5,879 nt of DNA, taken from Pseudomonadota bacterium (GTDB taxonomy: Bacteria > Myxococcota > Bradymonadia > UBA4248). Shown piece after piece: positions 4,139-5,879 of the stretch. The notes beneath the pieces are model-generated. The model was not told the origin of the DNA. It saw nothing but the letters and a program-made list of their open reading frames with translations, and did not search any database. Every line of letters starts with the position of its first letter. Within the stretch, counting starts at the first letter, position 1. The position numbers were made by a program, and so were the translations under genes. The stretch covers positions 1 through 5,879 of the forward strand of contig JAGBXG010000095.1 of assembly GCA_017629415.1 (NCBI GenBank). Reading direction: 5' to 3'.

Positions 4139-5879
4139 ATGAAACAAAAATATTTTTGGGCATTATGGACACTTGCAGCAACAGCTTCTGCTTGTTCTCC
4201 TGTACAGCGGTGTTATCAGAATGCCGATTGTGAATCGCCAATGGTATGTATGCCGGATGGGGAATGCGACTATAAATGCCGGTATGACGTGGAATGCGGC
4301 AATGGTTTTGTCTGTGTCGCACATGAATGTAAACCGCAATTAGCAGGCAATCTCAAATGCCCAAAAGGCATGGCACCCATTCAAAACACGTATTGTATGG
4401 ACCAATATGAAGCCTCTCGGCCGGATGCGACTTCGCGTTCAGCTGGCGAAGACTCTTCGATGGCCATGTCACGCCCCGGCGTCATGCCTTGGCAAGTGGG
4501 CAAAGATAATGCCGCCGCTAAAGCCGCCTGCGAAGCTGCCGGAAAACGTCTCTGCACACCTGCAGAATGGGAATTCTCGTGCCATGGCACAAATCATACC
4601 GTTTACGGCTATGGCAATGATTATGAACCTGAAACATGCAATGGTTTGGAATCCTTCGGAAAAAATAATTTCCATCTGGTGGCGACAGGGACTTTTAAAA
4701 ATTGTCATAACGGCTGGGATATCTATGACCTTAACGGCAATGTTTGGGAACATACCGCCAACGGAAATGCCAAAACCGTGCGCGGCGGCGCCTATAACTG
4801 CGCAGATTCCCCCACAAATCACCAATGTTCTTATGTGCCGAATAATTGGACACCCTCAGCATTAGGTTTCCGATGCTGCAGTGACGGCATTGTTGAAGAA
4901 GAAACCCCTGAACCCGGCACTCCTGAACCCGGCACCCCAGAACCCGGCACCCCAGAACCCGGCACACCAGAACCCGGCACCCCAGATCCCGGCACCCCAG
5001 ATCCCGGCACTCCTGAACCCGGCACCCCTGAACCCGATCCCGGCACTCCAAATCCCGATCCCGGCACACCAGAACCCGGCACACCAGAACCCGGCACACC
5101 AGAACCCGGCACCCCTGAACCCGAAACACCGCAATATGCTTGCCCGGATGATATGGTCCTTATCACTTACGGCGATTTTGCGGCATGCATGGATCGTTAT
5201 GAAGCCGCACGTTCGGATGCCACTGAAAACTTTGGAGGCGCATCGACCATGCCTGTCAGCAAAGCCGGTGTACAACCCTGGTATCGTCCCACATTCGAGG
5301 AAGCCGTTGCCGCATGTCAGTCTGTCGGCAAACATCTGTGCAATGCTGACGAATGGAACGCCGGTTGCGCCGGCACAGACCATAAAAAATACCCTTACGG
5401 CAATACCTATGATCCAACGATTTGTAATGGCATAGATGCTTATTGTGCCTGTGACAGTTCATCTTGTGCCGAAAGCAATGTCTGTCCTTTTGCCCATTGC
5501 TATTTAAGCTGCGGTTCCAATCTGCGCATCATGCCTACAGGTGCATTTGAAAACTGCACCAATGATGCCGGGGCTTACGATATCAGCGGCAATCTTTGGG
5601 AATTTGTCGACGATGGCACGGGTCAGCCTTCAGTTCGCGGCGGTGCCTATAATTGTATTGATTCGGAAAACTTGCATCAATGTTCAACAATTATGCCGGT
5701 AAACAGTATCAATGCCTACGGTTTCAGATGCTGCAAATCCCCCGATATCGTCGATAATGCCGATGAAGTGCCTCAGGCACAGAATATTTCTCCCACAAAA
5801 ATCATAAATTTCTATCATAAGTTCCAAGAGGCTCAGCCGCCGGAATCGTTTATCACCAGTCCCCATCCCATTTACGAAA
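4139..5879 (+). CDS. Predicted lipoprotein with two FGE/SUMF1-like domains joined by a PEPGT linker (3' end missing)
   Basis: The frame runs 580 codons from the ATG at 4139 to the window edge without a stop. Residues 1-18 form a signal peptide ending T-A-S-A before C19, a probable lipidated Cys although Ala replaces the usual Leu at -3. Residues 25-74 are a Cys-rich module (C25, C31, C37, C43, C47, C53, C59, C64, C74). FGE-like domain 1 (about 74-247) has YCMDQYEAS, KRLCTPAEWEFSC, YGYGN, YDLNGNVWEHT, VRGGAYNC and LGFRCC. A (TPEPG)n linker spans 256-329. Domain 2 (about 335-532) has CMDRYEAAR, KHLCNADEWNAGC, YPYGN, YDISGNLWEF, VRGGAYNC and YGFRCC, plus a six-Cys insertion (436-458). These signatures belong to the FGE-sulfatase family, whose founders oxidise a sulfatase Cys to formylglycine, but many bacterial members do other chemistry or only bind. 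Both domains place the two candidate active cysteines nine residues apart instead of five, so classical activity is doubtful. It is transcribed divergently from the TPR operon. Confidence 0.9.
   Translation, partial: MKQKYFWALWTLAATASACSPVQRCYQNADCESPMVCMPDGECDYKCRYDVECGNGFVCVAHECKPQLAGNLKCPKGMAPIQNTYCMDQYEASRPDATSRSAGEDSSMAMSRPGVMPWQVGKDNAAAKAACEAAGKRLCTPAEWEFSCHGTNHTVYGYGNDYEPETCNGLESFGKNNFHLVATGTFKNCHNGWDIYDLNGNVWEHTANGNAKTVRGGAYNCADSPTNHQCSYVPNNWTPSALGFRCCSDGIVEEETPEPGTPEPGTPEPGTPEPGTPEPGTPDPGTPDPGTPEPGTPEPDPGTPNPDPGTPEPGTPEPGTPEPGTPEPETPQYACPDDMVLITYGDFAACMDRYEAARSDATENFGGASTMPVSKAGVQPWYRPTFEEAVAACQSVGKHLCNADEWNAGCAGTDHKKYPYGNTYDPTICNGIDAYCACDSSSCAESNVCPFAHCYLSCGSNLRIMPTGAFENCTNDAGAYDISGNLWEFVDDGTGQPSVRGGAYNCIDSENLHQCSTIMPVNSINAYGFRCCKSPDIVDNADEVPQAQNISPTKIINFYHKFQEAQPPESFITSPHPIYE
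4904..5125 (+). repeat. 15-bp coding repeat encoding TPEPG units
   Basis: Twelve pentads (TPEPG, with TPDPG variants and a last TPEPE) and two heptads (TPEPDPG, TPNPDPG) fill residues 256-329. Third-position differences (ACC/ACT/ACA, CCA/CCT) show that most units are old. The run GGC-ACA-CCA-GAA-CCC, repeated identically near 5062-5106, suggests recent slippage. It is an extended, Pro-rich spacer between the FGE-like domains. Long antisense ORFs here are shadows of the repeat. Confidence 0.95.

Noticed and set aside
4731..5383. Three long minus-strand ORFs across the TPEPG repeat, one collagen-like (GVPGSG)n
   Set aside because: They are antisense shadows of the 15-bp repeat. The plus-strand frame has signal peptide, conserved FGE motifs and correct codon structure on both sides of the repeat.
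4881..5435. Plus-strand 184-aa ORF rich in NPAPQNPAP
   Set aside because: It is the +1-type shadow of the same repeat within the FGE-like gene, with no start signal.
4139..5879. Direct assignment as sulfatase-activating FGE
   Set aside because: No sulfatase gene is visible in the window, and the cysteine spacing differs from catalytic FGE. Only family-level membership is supported.

Overview
The window looks like accessory chromosome from a Gram-negative bacterium whose envelope proteins resemble those of the former Deltaproteobacteria (Myxococcota/Bradymonadia-like). The reasons are Cys-rich predicted lipoproteins with regular C-x5-C spacing, a formylglycine-generating-enzyme (FGE/SUMF1)-type domain duplicated on a lipoprotein, Pro-Glu-Gly-Thr linkers and abundant intergenic hairpin repeats. 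The taxon is an inference from style; no rRNA, tRNA or universal marker gene is present.

Layout. Positions 1-103 hold two and a half copies of a 41-bp tandem repeat, each able to fold into a bulged hairpin. A small unrecognised alpha/beta protein (118-588, minus) follows. Positions 589-1215 carry no convincing gene; 724-948 is a REP-like patchwork of palindromes. A strong rho-independent terminator (1215-1244, minus) closes a two-gene minus-strand operon read from about 3414 down to 1251. Its first gene encodes an exported TPR protein with two Gly-rich membrane segments (2557-3414). Its second encodes a very Cys-rich, AT-rich predicted lipoprotein (1251-2540). Upstream of the operon lie two copies of a 29-31 bp repeat containing an ACAAYG...CRTTGT dyad, a candidate operator or promoter duplication. 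Positions 3555-3990 hold a possible short gene remnant and a cluster of hairpins (3789-3960), one of which resembles the 41-bp repeat at the left edge. From 4139 to the right edge a plus-strand gene encodes a predicted lipoprotein: a Cys-rich head, FGE-like domain 1, a (TPEPG)n linker and FGE-like domain 2. It is open at the window end.

Working together. The two divergent units both encode exported, disulfide-rich envelope proteins. The TPR protein and the Cys-rich lipoprotein are 16 bp apart with a well-placed ribosome binding site between them, so they are probably co-expressed and may act together at the envelope. The twin-FGE lipoprotein keeps the fold signatures of the family, but the spacing of its two candidate active-site cysteines differs from catalytic FGE. 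A structural, binding or altered-chemistry role is therefore at least as likely as sulfatase activation. No system of known function can be named with confidence.
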